The notes under the pieces: generated by a model
Seen by the model: the letters and a program-made list of their open reading frames with translations, nothing else
Database searches by the model: none
What the model was told of the DNA's origin: nothing
Part shown: positions 33,406-43,001 of the stretch, piece by piece
Position numbering within the stretch: the stretch's first letter is position 1
Layout of the letters: every line of letters starts with the position of its first letter
Assembly: GCA_013214355.1 (NCBI GenBank)
Contig: JABSSL010000001.1
Coordinates: 86,404-150,403 of the forward strand
Direction: 5' to 3'
DNA from: Saprospiraceae bacterium
Lineage (GTDB): Bacteria; Bacteroidota; Bacteroidia; Chitinophagales; Saprospiraceae
Length of the DNA stretch: 64,000 nucleotides
Position numbers and translations under genes: made by a program

Positions 33406-34365
33406 ATGACTAGAGCGATCACCCTTCTCTTGATAGGATGGGGGCTTTCCTGCCTCCTTTTCCCTACCTATTCCCAAGCCGAAAAACTGCCGCTTATGCA
33501 TAGCTGGAGCTATCCGTTTCCTACCCACAAAATCAAGCTCAATGATAGCCTCACCATTAACTATATCGATGAAGGTCAGGGATCGAAAACCCTAGTCTTC
33601 GTCCATGGCCTAGGTAGCAATTTGAAAGCCTGGCAAAAGAACATAACAGAGCTGAAAAAGCAGTATCGCTGCATCGCCTTGGATCTACCGAACTACGGAC
33701 AATCCAGTCAAGGAAATTATCCTTTCGGTATGTCCTACTTTGCTGAAGTTCTCCAGCACTTTATGGATAAATTGGAAATCGAAAAGGCTGTACTAGTTGG
33801 GCACAGTATGGGAGGACAAACGGCTATCCATTTTGCGCTGAGCTATCCAGAAAAACTCAGTCATTTGATTCTCATGGCTCCCGCAGGCTTTGAAACCTTT
33901 ACGCCCCAACAAGTGCAATGGTTCGAACAGATATATACCAAAGCCTTCGTACAATCAGCTACTGAGACACAAATCCGCAATAACTTCCAGTTAAACTTCT
34001 ACAAAATGCCAGCGGATGCTCAATTCATGATTAGCGACCGACTCGAAATGAAAGCCGATTCTGCAGCCTATGATAGCTATTGTACAATGATACCTAGGTG
34101 CGTCATCGGTATGCTAAAGGAACCGGTTTTTGAACGTTTATCCGAGATCCAGATTCCCAGCCTTGTCTTCTTCGGCGAAGAAGACCGGCTCATTCCCAAT
34201 TCCTTCCTCCATGCCCAGCTCAAAACCCTAGAGGTAGCTCAAAGTGGGGTGGCAAAACTCCCCAATGCGGAGCTAGTCATGGTCCCAAAAGCTGGGCACT
34301 TCGTGCAATGGGAGGGGACTGCCCTGATTCATGATAAAGTGCGAGATTTCCTAGGTAAAGAATAA
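33406..34365 (+). CDS. Alpha/beta hydrolase, exported
   Basis: A 319-residue enzyme with an N-terminal hydrophobic signal (residues 5-24, ending YSQAE). The fold is complete: oxyanion-hole region VFVHGLGSN (64-72), nucleophile Ser134 in VGHSMGG, Asp260 in FGEEDRLIP, His298 in KAGHFVQWE, and a lid around residues 165-225. It resembles lipase/esterase and haloalkane dehalogenase-type hydrolases, but the substrate cannot be deduced. Predicted to act in the periplasm. It is monocistronic. Confidence 0.85.
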   Translation: MTRAITLLLIGWGLSCLLFPTYSQAEKLPLMHSWSYPFPTHKIKLNDSLTINYIDEGQGSKTLVFVHGLGSNLKAWQKNITELKKQYRCIALDLPNYGQSSQGNYPFGMSYFAEVLQHFMDKLEIEKAVLVGHSMGGQTAIHFALSYPEKLSHLILMAPAGFETFTPQQVQWFEQIYTKAFVQSATETQIRNNFQLNFYKMPADAQFMISDRLEMKADSAAYDSYCTMIPRCVIGMLKEPVFERLSEIQIPSLVFFGEEDRLIPNSFLHAQLKTLEVAQSGVAKLPNAELVMVPKAGHFVQWEGTALIHDKVRDFLGKE

Positions 34366-34404
34366 TAATCACGTCAGATATACGAAACATACCCTGGATA
34401 CTCC

Positions 34405-35007
34405 TTAGCTAAACTTGGGATATCTGGCGATCGTTTGTTCTCGCCAGCCTCGCTTTTCTAACCGACGAACATTGGGTTCATTCCGCAAGGTCTTCAAATA
34501 CTTGGCTAGCAATGGCAATTCGTAATCGTATGCTTCTCCTTCGTACGGTTTTGGATAAATGGCATTACCATAATTATCGGCCACCTTATAAGGTGAATCA
34601 TCAACGATCAAGATTCTCTTTAGATCAAACCCGAGGCGCTTCACCTTTTTCAGTGGTTTGACGTAATAATATTGTCTATCGTAATGTAGCCGGTGCATCC
34701 GTGTTAAGTCCGGTGCAAAGTTCCTTCGATAGGTACACCGGCTATTCCCCCAGATAAAAAGAAACGCTTCTAGGTTCTTGAAAATGTGACGCGAAACCTC
34801 CTTTACATATTCATCAGATGCTGATGACCAAACGGCTAGCAGAAAGTCATTTTCCACCTCAGCCAGAAAAGCATCTAGGTGAGGACGCTTGTACACATGG
34901 TAGTGATCTAGCTGAAAATCTCCAGGTCGATCCAATTCCCTTTCAGTGGCATGAATCAAAGTCTCATCCAAGTCTAATATTAATAGTGTTTTGTTTTCTG
35001 ATAGCAT
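34405..35007 (-). CDS. HAD-superfamily NLI-interacting-factor-like phosphatase (FCP1-like)
   Basis: A 200-residue protein with the catalytic DLDETL motif at residues 12-17 (Asp12 nucleophile, Asp14 acid/base), a second motif in LLAVWSSASDEY and the motif III Asp pair in ILIVDDSPYKV. This is the FCP1/SCP-like branch of the HAD family (NIF domain), which dephosphorylates proteins in eukaryotes; bacterial targets are not known. The ATG at 35007 is chosen because it lies just before the catalytic strand. The frame is open to 35133, but those 42 residues lack any feature. Confidence 0.8.
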   Translation of the reverse strand: MLSENKTLLILDLDETLIHATERELDRPGDFQLDHYHVYKRPHLDAFLAEVENDFLLAVWSSASDEYVKEVSRHIFKNLEAFLFIWGNSRCTYRRNFAPDLTRMHRLHYDRQYYYVKPLKKVKRLGFDLKRILIVDDSPYKVADNYGNAIYPKPYEGEAYDYELPLLAKYLKTLRNEPNVRRLEKRGWREQTIARYPKFS

Positions 35008-35340
35008 GGGGATAAACTCGTTTCCAACTATAACCCATCTATGTACTGGATGATTCCATGTGCACATCGATAACTCCAATCGCTGATAACAAGCTTCCTC
35101 TACCGACCAAAAGGCACCCTTTAAGTAGGGCACATAAATACATAATAATCAATCTCTTACAAATCAATAGCAAAAAATGCAGCGCTAAAGTCAAGGCCCG
35201 GTATCTTTTTTCGGATTCGTCCTAGACAAGAATTACAGTATAAATTGCTCATGCAAAACATCTAATCGAAAAGCTAGGCCCCATTGCCATAAAATTTGGC
35301 CAAGAGCTCCTTCGACACATTTTATAGCATTTAAAGCACC
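35008..35340. other. Intergenic region, 333 bases
   Basis: Divergent spacer between the HAD phosphatase and the TonB receptor. The part up to 35133 could be a longer N-terminus of the phosphatase. No hairpin, RNA gene or convincing TAnnTTTG promoter was found. Confidence 0.5.
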
Positions 35341-37824
35341 ATGTTTATGAAACAGCTAATCACAGTCTTGCTCCTTTGCTTGGGTATAGTTAGCATATAC
35401 GGCCAAGAGGGTACACTTGCGGGCACCCTGACTGACACCGATGGAACTCCGCTAGTGGGAGCCAACGTTATCCTCAAAGGGTCTACGCTAGGAACGGTAA
35501 CCGATGTAGATGGAAAATACAGCCTGCAGTTACCAGCAGGGACAAACGAGTTGATGGCCTCTTACATAGGCTTCACCGCGCAAGACTTCACGGTCAACAT
35601 TAAAGCCAACCAGACTACTACTTACGACCTGAGCCTAAGTGAGGGGAGTGCACTGGATGAAGTAGTAGTATCCGGTTCAAAGAAACCCGAAAAATTAACC
35701 GAAAGTCCAGCCACCATTGAAACAATTTTTAGTCGGGAGATTGAGGAATACGCTGGAAACCCTGCAGAACTAATTGCTCGCCAAAAGGGTGTAGATTACT
35801 TCCGAGCGGGCATTGCAGCACCGGCCTTCAACATCCGAGGTTTTAACTCCAATTTCAATGCGAAAAACCTACAAGTAACTGATGGTCGCTTTTCTACACT
35901 CATAGCCACGGGCTTACCACTTGGCCCATTAAATACCACCATTAAGGAAGATATAGAAAGAGTAGAACTGATCCTTGGCCCTAATGCGACGCTGTATGGC
36001 CCCAACGCGCACAATGGACTCTTGAATACGATCACCAAAGATCCAAGAACATCCGCAGGTACTACGATAGCAATAAACCCTGGCGTTTCCGGTGACGGAA
36101 AAGGTTTCTTCTCCGGTCGCCTACGCCATGCACAAGTGTTGAGTGATAAGTTCGCCTTTAAAGTAACTGGAGAATATACTGCGGGTTCAGAATTTGAGTT
36201 CACCGATTCCGTTTTCATTGATCGTGTGGGGGCCTTTGATGCCGAAGGGAACGCCATCCCGGATGGACAGTCTGAAGGTTATGAAGAATTTGAGCTAGAT
36301 GATGATGTCGAATTCCTTCGTGCTGAAGCATCGCTTATTTACTCTCCCGTGCAGGATGTAGATCTAAGTTTCAACTATGGTTATAGCAATAGTACATACC
36401 TCTCTCCTACTAATGTCGGGCGAAACCAGATCAAGGATTGGTCGATTAACTATTACCAATTCAAATTGACCACGAAGAATTTCTTCGCACAGGTCTATTA
36501 CACCGAAAGTCAAACGGATAGTACCTATAGTATCGATGAGCGGACCAAGCAGTACTACCGAGGTATTGATGCTGGTCTTGCGCCCTCTATAGCCAGAGGA
36601 CCTGCCTCCTATGCTAGTGGAGCACTATTCCAAGATCGATCTCGCCGATGGAATGCTGAAGCTCAATACTACAACACTTTTGGAAACTTGGATTTCATTG
36701 CGGGAGTTCAATATCAATCTGATCAAGCCAACAGCCTAGGTACTTACCTGCTAGATGAGGATGAAAATGATTTTATCACTGTCAATCAATTGGGTGCCTA
36801 CCTACACTTAAACTATGATTTTGGAGGAGGCTTCAAGGCTATCGCCGCTGGCCGCTTTGACAATCATGAGATCTATGATTTTAACTTCATTCCCAAGTTT
36901 GGTTTACTAAAAGTGGGAGATCAAGGGACCTGGCGATTGACCTATGGGAAAGGGATAGCAGCACCTACCATTTTGAATATGTTTGGAAATCTCTTCAGCG
37001 GCTTGATCTTAGGGAATGCAGAAGGTTTCACCCTACTCGATGGCAGTAAGGTAGAAAAGCAAAAGGTGGAGAAAATCGAAACCTACGAATTAGGGTACAG
37101 AGGCCAATTGGTTAAGAATAAACTGTTTATTGACGCTAATGCTTACTACAATATTTCCACTGATTTCTTAAGTCCGGTAACCGTAGTTGGCGTGACTAGC
37201 GCACGTGGTGATCAGAAAATAGAAGATGTACAGTCTGGCTATGCCATCTGGAATGGCTTGGTGGCTACTTACGTAAACTTTGGTAAGGTCAATACTTATG
37301 GATTTGATTTTGGTGCTACTTACTACTTCAATCCAAATTTCAGTGCCAACTTCAACTATTCGTACTTCGACTACACAGTAGATAAAGACAATATGGAGAA
37401 TGACTTCAACAATGATGGAGTAGTAAACTTCTTAGATATCCTGGTCAATGCTCCCACCAACAAATTTGGACTAGGCCTAAATTATAGTGGAGACAAATTC
37501 TTTGGCAGCATCTTTGGCCGCTGGGTTGAATCCTACGATTACTTCTCCAGTTTCCAAATTGCCTCCCAATCCCACCCTGGCCTCACCTACCGAGGTAAGC
37601 CAATTGTAGAAAATGCCAGAAGTGCCGACAGCTTCAACTACGGTCCCTTAGGTGGTTTCTTCACGGTGGATCTAAGCCTAGGTTATCGGATCAACGAAAT
37701 TTTCACAGTGTCGGCCGCAGCTGCGAATCTGTTCAATCAAGAATTGAGAGAATTTACAGCTTCTGCACCGACTAGAGGATTGTATACCATGGAACTAAGG
37801 ATTAATTTACCCGCGATTAAGTAA
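35341..37824 (+). CDS. TonB-dependent receptor with carboxypeptidase-regulatory-like domain
   Basis: An 827-residue outer-membrane protein with a signal peptide (residues 1-21, ending SIYGQEG), a carboxypeptidase-regulatory-like domain (about 25-105, with GTPLVGANVILKGST), a plug domain (about 115-235, containing PAFNIRGFNSN and ERVELILGPNATLYGPN) and a long barrel. The plug motif is well conserved. The C-terminus ends MELRINLPAIK, slightly longer than the usual final aromatic. Next downstream is a sodium:solute symporter, so both may serve uptake of one substrate across the two membranes; this is inference. The long palindrome lies between them. Confidence 0.9.
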   Translation: MFMKQLITVLLLCLGIVSIYGQEGTLAGTLTDTDGTPLVGANVILKGSTLGTVTDVDGKYSLQLPAGTNELMASYIGFTAQDFTVNIKANQTTTYDLSLSEGSALDEVVVSGSKKPEKLTESPATIETIFSREIEEYAGNPAELIARQKGVDYFRAGIAAPAFNIRGFNSNFNAKNLQVTDGRFSTLIATGLPLGPLNTTIKEDIERVELILGPNATLYGPNAHNGLLNTITKDPRTSAGTTIAINPGVSGDGKGFFSGRLRHAQVLSDKFAFKVTGEYTAGSEFEFTDSVFIDRVGAFDAEGNAIPDGQSEGYEEFELDDDVEFLRAEASLIYSPVQDVDLSFNYGYSNSTYLSPTNVGRNQIKDWSINYYQFKLTTKNFFAQVYYTESQTDSTYSIDERTKQYYRGIDAGLAPSIARGPASYASGALFQDRSRRWNAEAQYYNTFGNLDFIAGVQYQSDQANSLGTYLLDEDENDFITVNQLGAYLHLNYDFGGGFKAIAAGRFDNHEIYDFNFIPKFGLLKVGDQGTWRLTYGKGIAAPTILNMFGNLFSGLILGNAEGFTLLDGSKVEKQKVEKIETYELGYRGQLVKNKLFIDANAYYNISTDFLSPVTVVGVTSARGDQKIEDVQSGYAIWNGLVATYVNFGKVNTYGFDFGATYYFNPNFSANFNYSYFDYTVDKDNMENDFNNDGVVNFLDILVNAPTNKFGLGLNYSGDKFFGSIFGRWVESYDYFSSFQIASQSHPGLTYRGKPIVENARSADSFNYGPLGGFFTVDLSLGYRINEIFTVSAAAANLFNQELREFTASAPTRGLYTMELRINLPAIK

Positions 37825-37830
37825 TTGCTA

Positions 37831-37887
37831 GAGAAGAGAGAGACACTTCCGAAGTCTTAAAGACTTCGGAAGTGTCTCTCTCTTCTC
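37831..37887 (+). terminator. Perfect 57-base palindrome (shared 29-bp core), likely terminator
   Basis: 28-base arms (37831-37858 and 37860-37887) are perfectly complementary around a single central A. The inner arm ACTTCCGAAGTCTT equals that at 28542-28570; the outer arm GAGAAGAGAGAGAC is unique. It lies 6 bases after the receptor stop. No T-run follows, so a terminator role rests on position and stem strength. Confidence 0.7.
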
Positions 37888-37906
37888 CAAGGCGGAAAAT
37901 ACCATT

Positions 37907-39403
37907 ATGCTCGCCTGGATACTCTTCGGATTGTATTTGATTGGTACCTCCTATCTAGGATGGTTAGGTCATCGAAAAACAGATGGATTTAGCAGTTTCG
38001 CCATCGGAAAGGGGGATCTTTCGCCTGTCGTGGTAGGCGTAACGCTCGCGGCTAGCACTGCATCTGCTGCCACCTTCATCATCAATCCAGGCTTTGTGTA
38101 TGTAGACGGCTTAGCGGCCTTTATGCACTTGGGCATTGCCGTATACCTAGGGTTTCTGCTGATGCTTTGGATTTTATCCTTTAAGTTTCGCCAGATGGGA
38201 GATGAGATGGGCGCCTTAACCATTCCTGATTGGATTGGTAAACGCTATGGCTCGCAAGGGTTTTCTATTTACTTTTCTATCCTAAATCTATTGGGATTTG
38301 CATTCGTGGTGCTATTGGTGGGAGGGATCTCGATTGTAATGCAATCTTTATTGGGTATCTCCAATGTTGCTGCGCTACTGATTACGCTCATTTTTGTGAC
38401 TTCCTATGTATTTCTCGGCGGTACTTACGCCCACGTATTTACCAATATGTTGCAAGGCAGTTTGATGATCGGGGTTTCTATCTTGATCGTCGGCTCGGGC
38501 ATAGCGCTGATGATAAAGGAAGGATCGAACTTAGTGGATCAGCTACAAGTAGCGGGGCCACATCTATTAGACTGGATCAACCCTGAGGGGAAATTATTCA
38601 ACAATTTTTTCTCCATTTATATTGCGGGGTTTTGCATTGGAGGGGCTCTAGTTTGCCAACCCCACATTCTTACCAAGGCCCTATATGTGAAGACAGATAA
38701 AGCGGTCAAACAATATATTGGTGTATTTACCGTAGTGTATTTCCTCTTTACCTTGCTGTTATTGACTGGTTTTTGGGCACATATGGCAGTCCCCACAGAA
38801 CTACTCAACGATCCACAAACGGGTCAATTTCGACAGGATTTGGTAATGACGACCTATCTGCAGCAGGTTTTCCCAGACTGGGTATTTACGGTAATCAGTA
38901 TTGTCCTTCTAGCCGCAGCTATGTCTACCCTAGATGGATTGTTAGTAGGTATTTCAACCATTACGGCAAATGATCTGGTACTCCCTCTTCTAGATCGATT
39001 CCGGAGGCGAGACTATAGTTTGGAGGAAAAAATGCGCCTGGCCTTTCGGGCGAGCCATTTGGTATTAATCGTGGTAGCCATTTTCACCTTCTGGATAGAT
39101 CTTAATCCACCCAAACTTCTGGGCATCTTCGGGCAAGTGGGCGTATACGGCTTGGTGTTAGCCGCCGTGCCGCCGCTCCTAGTTGGTGTAGTATTCAAAA
39201 AAGCATCCTTGCCGATAGTTTGGCTAGGTTCCATACTCTCGATGGGCACCCATTTTAGCCTGTATTTTTGGGGAGAACAATGGTTTCCTGCTAGTCCTTT
39301 CACCTTCAGCAACCCAGGCGTGACAGCAGCCCTGGGGATACTTATTGGCTTAAGCCCTACCCTCGTAGGTAGCCTCATTTACAAGCACTTAGAACATGCT
39401 TGA
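37907..39403 (+). CDS. Sodium:solute symporter (SSS family)
   Basis: A 498-residue membrane protein with about 13 helices. Family features: a first helix with WILFGLYLIGTSYLGWLG, the early GKGDLSPVVVG region, helices carrying ASTASAATFI, a FSILNLLGFAF segment, and the AAAMSTLDGLLVGISTI motif in the eighth-ninth helix, the SSS signature. These carriers use the sodium gradient to take up sugars, amino acids, vitamins or anions; the substrate cannot be read off. It follows a TonB receptor in the same direction and may share its substrate. Confidence 0.9.
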   Translation: MLAWILFGLYLIGTSYLGWLGHRKTDGFSSFAIGKGDLSPVVVGVTLAASTASAATFIINPGFVYVDGLAAFMHLGIAVYLGFLLMLWILSFKFRQMGDEMGALTIPDWIGKRYGSQGFSIYFSILNLLGFAFVVLLVGGISIVMQSLLGISNVAALLITLIFVTSYVFLGGTYAHVFTNMLQGSLMIGVSILIVGSGIALMIKEGSNLVDQLQVAGPHLLDWINPEGKLFNNFFSIYIAGFCIGGALVCQPHILTKALYVKTDKAVKQYIGVFTVVYFLFTLLLLTGFWAHMAVPTELLNDPQTGQFRQDLVMTTYLQQVFPDWVFTVISIVLLAAAMSTLDGLLVGISTITANDLVLPLLDRFRRRDYSLEEKMRLAFRASHLVLIVVAIFTFWIDLNPPKLLGIFGQVGVYGLVLAAVPPLLVGVVFKKASLPIVWLGSILSMGTHFSLYFWGEQWFPASPFTFSNPGVTAALGILIGLSPTLVGSLIYKHLEHA

Positions 39404-39420
39404 TCAGGTCTCAATTGCCT

Positions 39421-39574
39421 CTGAGCGGCAAATTCTGTTTTATGCTGCGTTAGATTTTTCGTCGAATCGCCCGCATCTACCTCGCTGCGCCAGCGAGACA
39501 GGTTCGACTGCAAAATCTGCCTTGCTTAAAACAAAAATTGCTCACTTCTACCTGGCCTACGCCGAGTAGACAGG
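39421..39574. repeat. Large imperfect palindrome with nested hairpin and direct repeats
   Basis: The 39421-39468 arm is roughly complementary to 39501-39546. At the centre is a perfect stem CTCGCTG-CGC-CAGCGAG (39481-39497). A direct repeat of the TCTACCT...AGACAGG type occurs at 39476-39502 and 39547-39574. The element fills most of the 220-base gap between the symporter and the KAS III-like gene. I recall comparable REP-like intergenic repeats in related genomes. Confidence 0.65.
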
Positions 39575-39623
39575 CCCGGCTAATCAGATCTAATCAAACA
39601 TGTTCAAAAACATAGAATCAATA

Positions 39624-40613
39624 ATGCAAAATGCACGAATAACGGGGGTGGGCGCCTATGCTCCTGATCGCCGCTTGGATAACGCCTACTTTGATGACTT
39701 ACTAGGCGAAAACGTCAGTAGCTGGCTAGCGGAAAACGTGGAAATATTTGAACGACGATGGTGCGGGGAGGAGCAAAGCACGGCAGACCTTTGTCAGGCA
39801 GCCGCTAGGCAAGCCCTGGACCGGGCAGGACTGCAGGCTGAACAACTCCAACTGATCATCGTCGCAACGGATACACCAGAATATATTTCTCCTTCTACCG
39901 CCTCCATTGTACAACATCGCTTGGGAGCTAGTAATGCGGGGACCTTCGATATCAATACTGCCTGCGCCGGCTTTGTCACCGCTTTGGACGTCGGAGCCAA
40001 ATACATACGGTCGGATCAACAGTATCAAAACGTTCTGGTAATCGGTGCCTATGCCATGAGCAAGTATCTGAACAAAGCAGACAAAAAAACAGTAACCTTG
40101 TTTGCGGATGGAGCTGGGGCAGTGGTCCTCTCGGCCACTCCAACAGCAGAAGTGGGATTCCTCGCCAGTCAGTTACTTTCTCAAGGGCAGTATCATGACT
40201 ATATGGGCATTTATGCAGGAGGAACCCATGCCCCCCTTACCTCAGAAGTGTTGGCACGACATACCCATCAATTGGTTTTTGCTAAGAAATTCCCAAAAAC
40301 TTTAAACCCAGAAATGTGGTCCGGAATGGCCCAGCACCTAAATCAAACATTAGAGGTAGGCACGGAAGCTGTGGCCAGGTATTTTATTACACAGATAAAC
40401 ATTAACAGTATCCGAGCAACGATGGACATTTTAGGAGAACCACACGATAAAGCACATACCGTCATGCATCAGTATGGCTATACCGGCTCGGCTTGTATCC
40501 CGATGGCTTTCAATGATGCCTGGGAGAAGGGATTGGTAAAACCTGGGGACCTCGTCTATTTCATCGGTTCTGGTGGAGGGCTAGCATTCGCGAGTGCCGC
40601 CTTCAGGTTGTAA
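39624..40613 (+). CDS. KAS III (FabH)-like protein lacking catalytic His and Asn
   Basis: A 329-residue thiolase-fold protein. The ATG at 39624 suits the family start (RITGVGAYAPDRRL). Cys114 in FDINTACAGF is the nucleophile. By alignment to FabH, the HQAN His is Thr256 (TQIN, 256-259) and the Asn of YGNTSAAS is Tyr286 (YGYTGSAC). Both residues are needed for decarboxylative condensation in FabH, so this protein may be an acyltransferase, hydrolase or other acyl-handling enzyme. The closing loop GSGGGLAFASAAFRL is normal. It precedes an acyl-CoA synthetase by 52 bases, which could supply its substrate. Confidence 0.8.
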   Translation: MQNARITGVGAYAPDRRLDNAYFDDLLGENVSSWLAENVEIFERRWCGEEQSTADLCQAAARQALDRAGLQAEQLQLIIVATDTPEYISPSTASIVQHRLGASNAGTFDINTACAGFVTALDVGAKYIRSDQQYQNVLVIGAYAMSKYLNKADKKTVTLFADGAGAVVLSATPTAEVGFLASQLLSQGQYHDYMGIYAGGTHAPLTSEVLARHTHQLVFAKKFPKTLNPEMWSGMAQHLNQTLEVGTEAVARYFITQININSIRATMDILGEPHDKAHTVMHQYGYTGSACIPMAFNDAWEKGLVKPGDLVYFIGSGGGLAFASAAFRL

Positions 40614-40639
40614 TCTCATCAGAAAGTAGTTTACTTTTG
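40608..40639 (+). promoter_or_regulatory. Putative Bacteroidota promoter upstream of the acyl-CoA synthetase
   Basis: TTG at 40608-40610, 21-base spacer, TACTTTTG at 40632-40639, matching the TTG-N17..23-TAnnTTTG consensus. It overlaps the end of the KAS III-like gene and would start transcription about 20 bases before the ATG at 40666. Confidence 0.5.
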
Positions 40640-40665
40640 TACAAACCATCAGGATTTCCGAACCT

Positions 40666-42183
40666 ATGCAAAGAGATTGGATGCAAAAATGGGCCACTTA
40701 CAGCCCGGATCGGATCGCGATCAAAGAATACGAGACCAGCCGCAGTCTTACCTATCTTCAGCTCAACAATTTAGGGCAGCAGCTAGTGTCTTGGCTACGG
40801 AAGCGCTTTCGACTACAATCCAAAGATCGCATTGCTATTTTAGCTGAAAATAGTCTCGCACATGTGGTTTTGTTCTCCGCAGCACAAAAGGCAAATTTCA
40901 CCCTGGTCCCAATCAATTATCGATTAAGCACACCCGAGATTGAGTATCTCTTACAAGATGCTCAACCCAGTCTACTCATTGCAGAAGACAAGTATCTGCA
41001 AGCACTCACTCCATACTTGGATAGTCCCGTCAGTTTGGAAACATGGGCATGGAAAGACCTAGAGGCATTTTGCGATCAGCATAAAGATCAGCTTTGCCAA
41101 AAAACGTTTCCGATCCAAATTGACGAGGATGATCCCATTTTCATCTTGTACACATCCGGTACTACTGGATTCCCCAAAGGTGCCTTGTACACGCACAAAA
41201 TGTTGTTTTGGAATAGTGTCAACACTTCTATATCACTTATCATTAATAGTGAGAGTCGTACGATTAATTGCATGCCGTTTTTTCATACGGGAGGATGGAA
41301 TGTATTACTAACACCATTTCTTCACCACGGTGGATATACCTGTCTAGTTAAAAAATTTGAACCCAACCTAGTTCTTCGATTACTAGCAGAAGAAAAAGCT
41401 ACCCTCTTTATGGGTGTACCTACCATGCTCAATATGATGGCTGCGGAACCCAGCTTTGAGGAGGCGAGACTTTCTACTTTACATTACATAATCGTTGGGG
41501 GCGAACCGATGCCCATTCCTCTCATAGAGCAATGGCATAGCAAAGGTGTCCCGATCCGTCAAGGATATGGCATGACGGAAGTGGGCCCCAATCTCACCTC
41601 TTTGCATCAGGACGATGCTGTTCGTAAAAAAGGGTCAATTGGCCGATCCAATTTTTATGTTGAAACAAGAATAGCAGGTGCCGATGGCCTTCCCGTCCCC
41701 GTCAATACCCCAGGGGAACTATGGCTGAAAGGTCCCATGGTCACTCCTGGCTATTGGCGAAAGCCCGAAGCCACACGAAATGCCTTTGATGGCGCTTGGT
41801 TCAAAACTGGAGACCGCGTCCGAGAAGATGAGGAGGGTTATCTCTTTGTAGTGGATCGAATCAAAAACATGTTTATCTCTGGCGGAGAAAATGTTTATCC
41901 TGCTGAAATTGAACGGGTACTTTTAGAACATCCAGCGGTTCTTGAGGTAGCAGTGATTGGAGTGCCCGACGACAAGTGGGGTGAAGTGGGTAGAGCATAC
42001 CTGTGTTTGAAGGAAGAGAACGGTTCCAAATCTTCGGAGATCCTTAAGTTTTGCCAGGAGAGACTCGCCAAATTCAAAGTACCCAAACAGCTTGTTTTCT
42101 TGGCCGAATTGCCTAAGAATGACACCGGAAAGATCGATAGAAAAACGCTCAAGTCAAGAGCCAATAAGTTCCAAGCTCCTTAG
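40666..42183 (+). CDS. Acyl-CoA synthetase / AMP-forming ligase
   Basis: A 505-residue adenylate-forming enzyme: P-loop YTSGTTGFPKG (162-172), the A5 region YGMTEVGPN, the GDRVREDEEGYLFVVDRIKNM stretch broken here after 20 letters in A7-A8 (GDR then DRIKNMFISGGENVYPAEIE) and the A10 Lys in PKNDTGKIDRKTLK. It activates a carboxylic acid to acyl-AMP then acyl-CoA; the pattern is that of medium/long-chain fatty acyl-CoA ligases. It follows the KAS III-like gene and probably works with it. A promoter may also let it be expressed alone. Confidence 0.9.
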   Translation: MQRDWMQKWATYSPDRIAIKEYETSRSLTYLQLNNLGQQLVSWLRKRFRLQSKDRIAILAENSLAHVVLFSAAQKANFTLVPINYRLSTPEIEYLLQDAQPSLLIAEDKYLQALTPYLDSPVSLETWAWKDLEAFCDQHKDQLCQKTFPIQIDEDDPIFILYTSGTTGFPKGALYTHKMLFWNSVNTSISLIINSESRTINCMPFFHTGGWNVLLTPFLHHGGYTCLVKKFEPNLVLRLLAEEKATLFMGVPTMLNMMAAEPSFEEARLSTLHYIIVGGEPMPIPLIEQWHSKGVPIRQGYGMTEVGPNLTSLHQDDAVRKKGSIGRSNFYVETRIAGADGLPVPVNTPGELWLKGPMVTPGYWRKPEATRNAFDGAWFKTGDRVREDEEGYLFVVDRIKNMFISGGENVYPAEIERVLLEHPAVLEVAVIGVPDDKWGEVGRAYLCLKEENGSKSSEILKFCQERLAKFKVPKQLVFLAELPKNDTGKIDRKTLKSRANKFQAP

Positions 42184-42274
42184 TCCATGACCGCTTCCCA
42201 TTTTCGCTTTCCCCAAAGTAGCCTCTTTGAGATAAGCCCAAAAATCCGTAGCTTTTCAGCAAAAGCGAAACCAT

Positions 42275-42922
42275 ATGAAAATCAATTGGCGGTACGCAAT
42301 TGGAGAGGTTATCATTGTGATCATCGGCATTAGCATAGCCTTTGCCCTGAACAACTGGGCCGAGTCCAATCAAGCCCGTAAAGTTGAAGCACTCTACCTA
42401 AAAAACCTGGAAAAAGATCTTAGTAATGATCTAGACTCTCTTAACAAAAACCTGTATCTGTTGGGACAAAACCTTGAAGATATTAACCAGCTTAGACCAC
42501 ATCTAGGCCGGCAAATTCCAGGTCGAGATACCGTTTTCGGCAAGGTTTTTCGGGTGGCTGAAACCGTGGCTTTCATCCCGGAAGACGCTACTTATCACAC
42601 CTTGATCAATTCCGGCGATTTTAAACTCATTTCCGATTTTGACTTGAAATCGGCCATCGAAAAGCACTATCGAGAGTATCTTCATATGCAGCGGGCTTAT
42701 GATAGACGAGATAATTTTAGTAAGAACTACATGGCTGATTTTTTCGTTAGCTTAGACTATGACGCTATCTATGCCCGAAAACTAGATTTCATGGACGATA
42801 AGCGTCTAAGAAATATGATCTTCAGTCTTCAAGGAATCATCTACCTGCAAATAAAAGCTGCGGATAATGCTAAGAAGAGCACGGAAGATCTACTGGCTAG
42901 CATACAAGAGAAGTTACAATAA
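42275..42922 (+). CDS. DUF6090-like membrane-anchored protein
   Basis: A 215-residue protein with one N-terminal helix (residues 9-27, IGEVIIVIIGISIAFALNNW) preceded by a short MKINWRYA. This start and the following ALYLKNLEKDLSNDLDSL segment match DUF6090 proteins, found in Bacteroidota as families of several copies per genome. The remaining part is a predicted helical domain, including TYHTLINSGDFKLISDFDLK. Function is unknown. It stands alone between the ligase and the outer-membrane barrel gene. Confidence 0.8.
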   Translation: MKINWRYAIGEVIIVIIGISIAFALNNWAESNQARKVEALYLKNLEKDLSNDLDSLNKNLYLLGQNLEDINQLRPHLGRQIPGRDTVFGKVFRVAETVAFIPEDATYHTLINSGDFKLISDFDLKSAIEKHYREYLHMQRAYDRRDNFSKNYMADFFVSLDYDAIYARKLDFMDDKRLRNMIFSLQGIIYLQIKAADNAKKSTEDLLASIQEKLQ

Positions 42923-43001
42923 ATTGAAAATCGCCTTCGTTATTGCGTTCTACCGACTCCCTGTGTGAGTTCCTTTATTTTTTAACATTGAAGTTGCTGT
43001 T

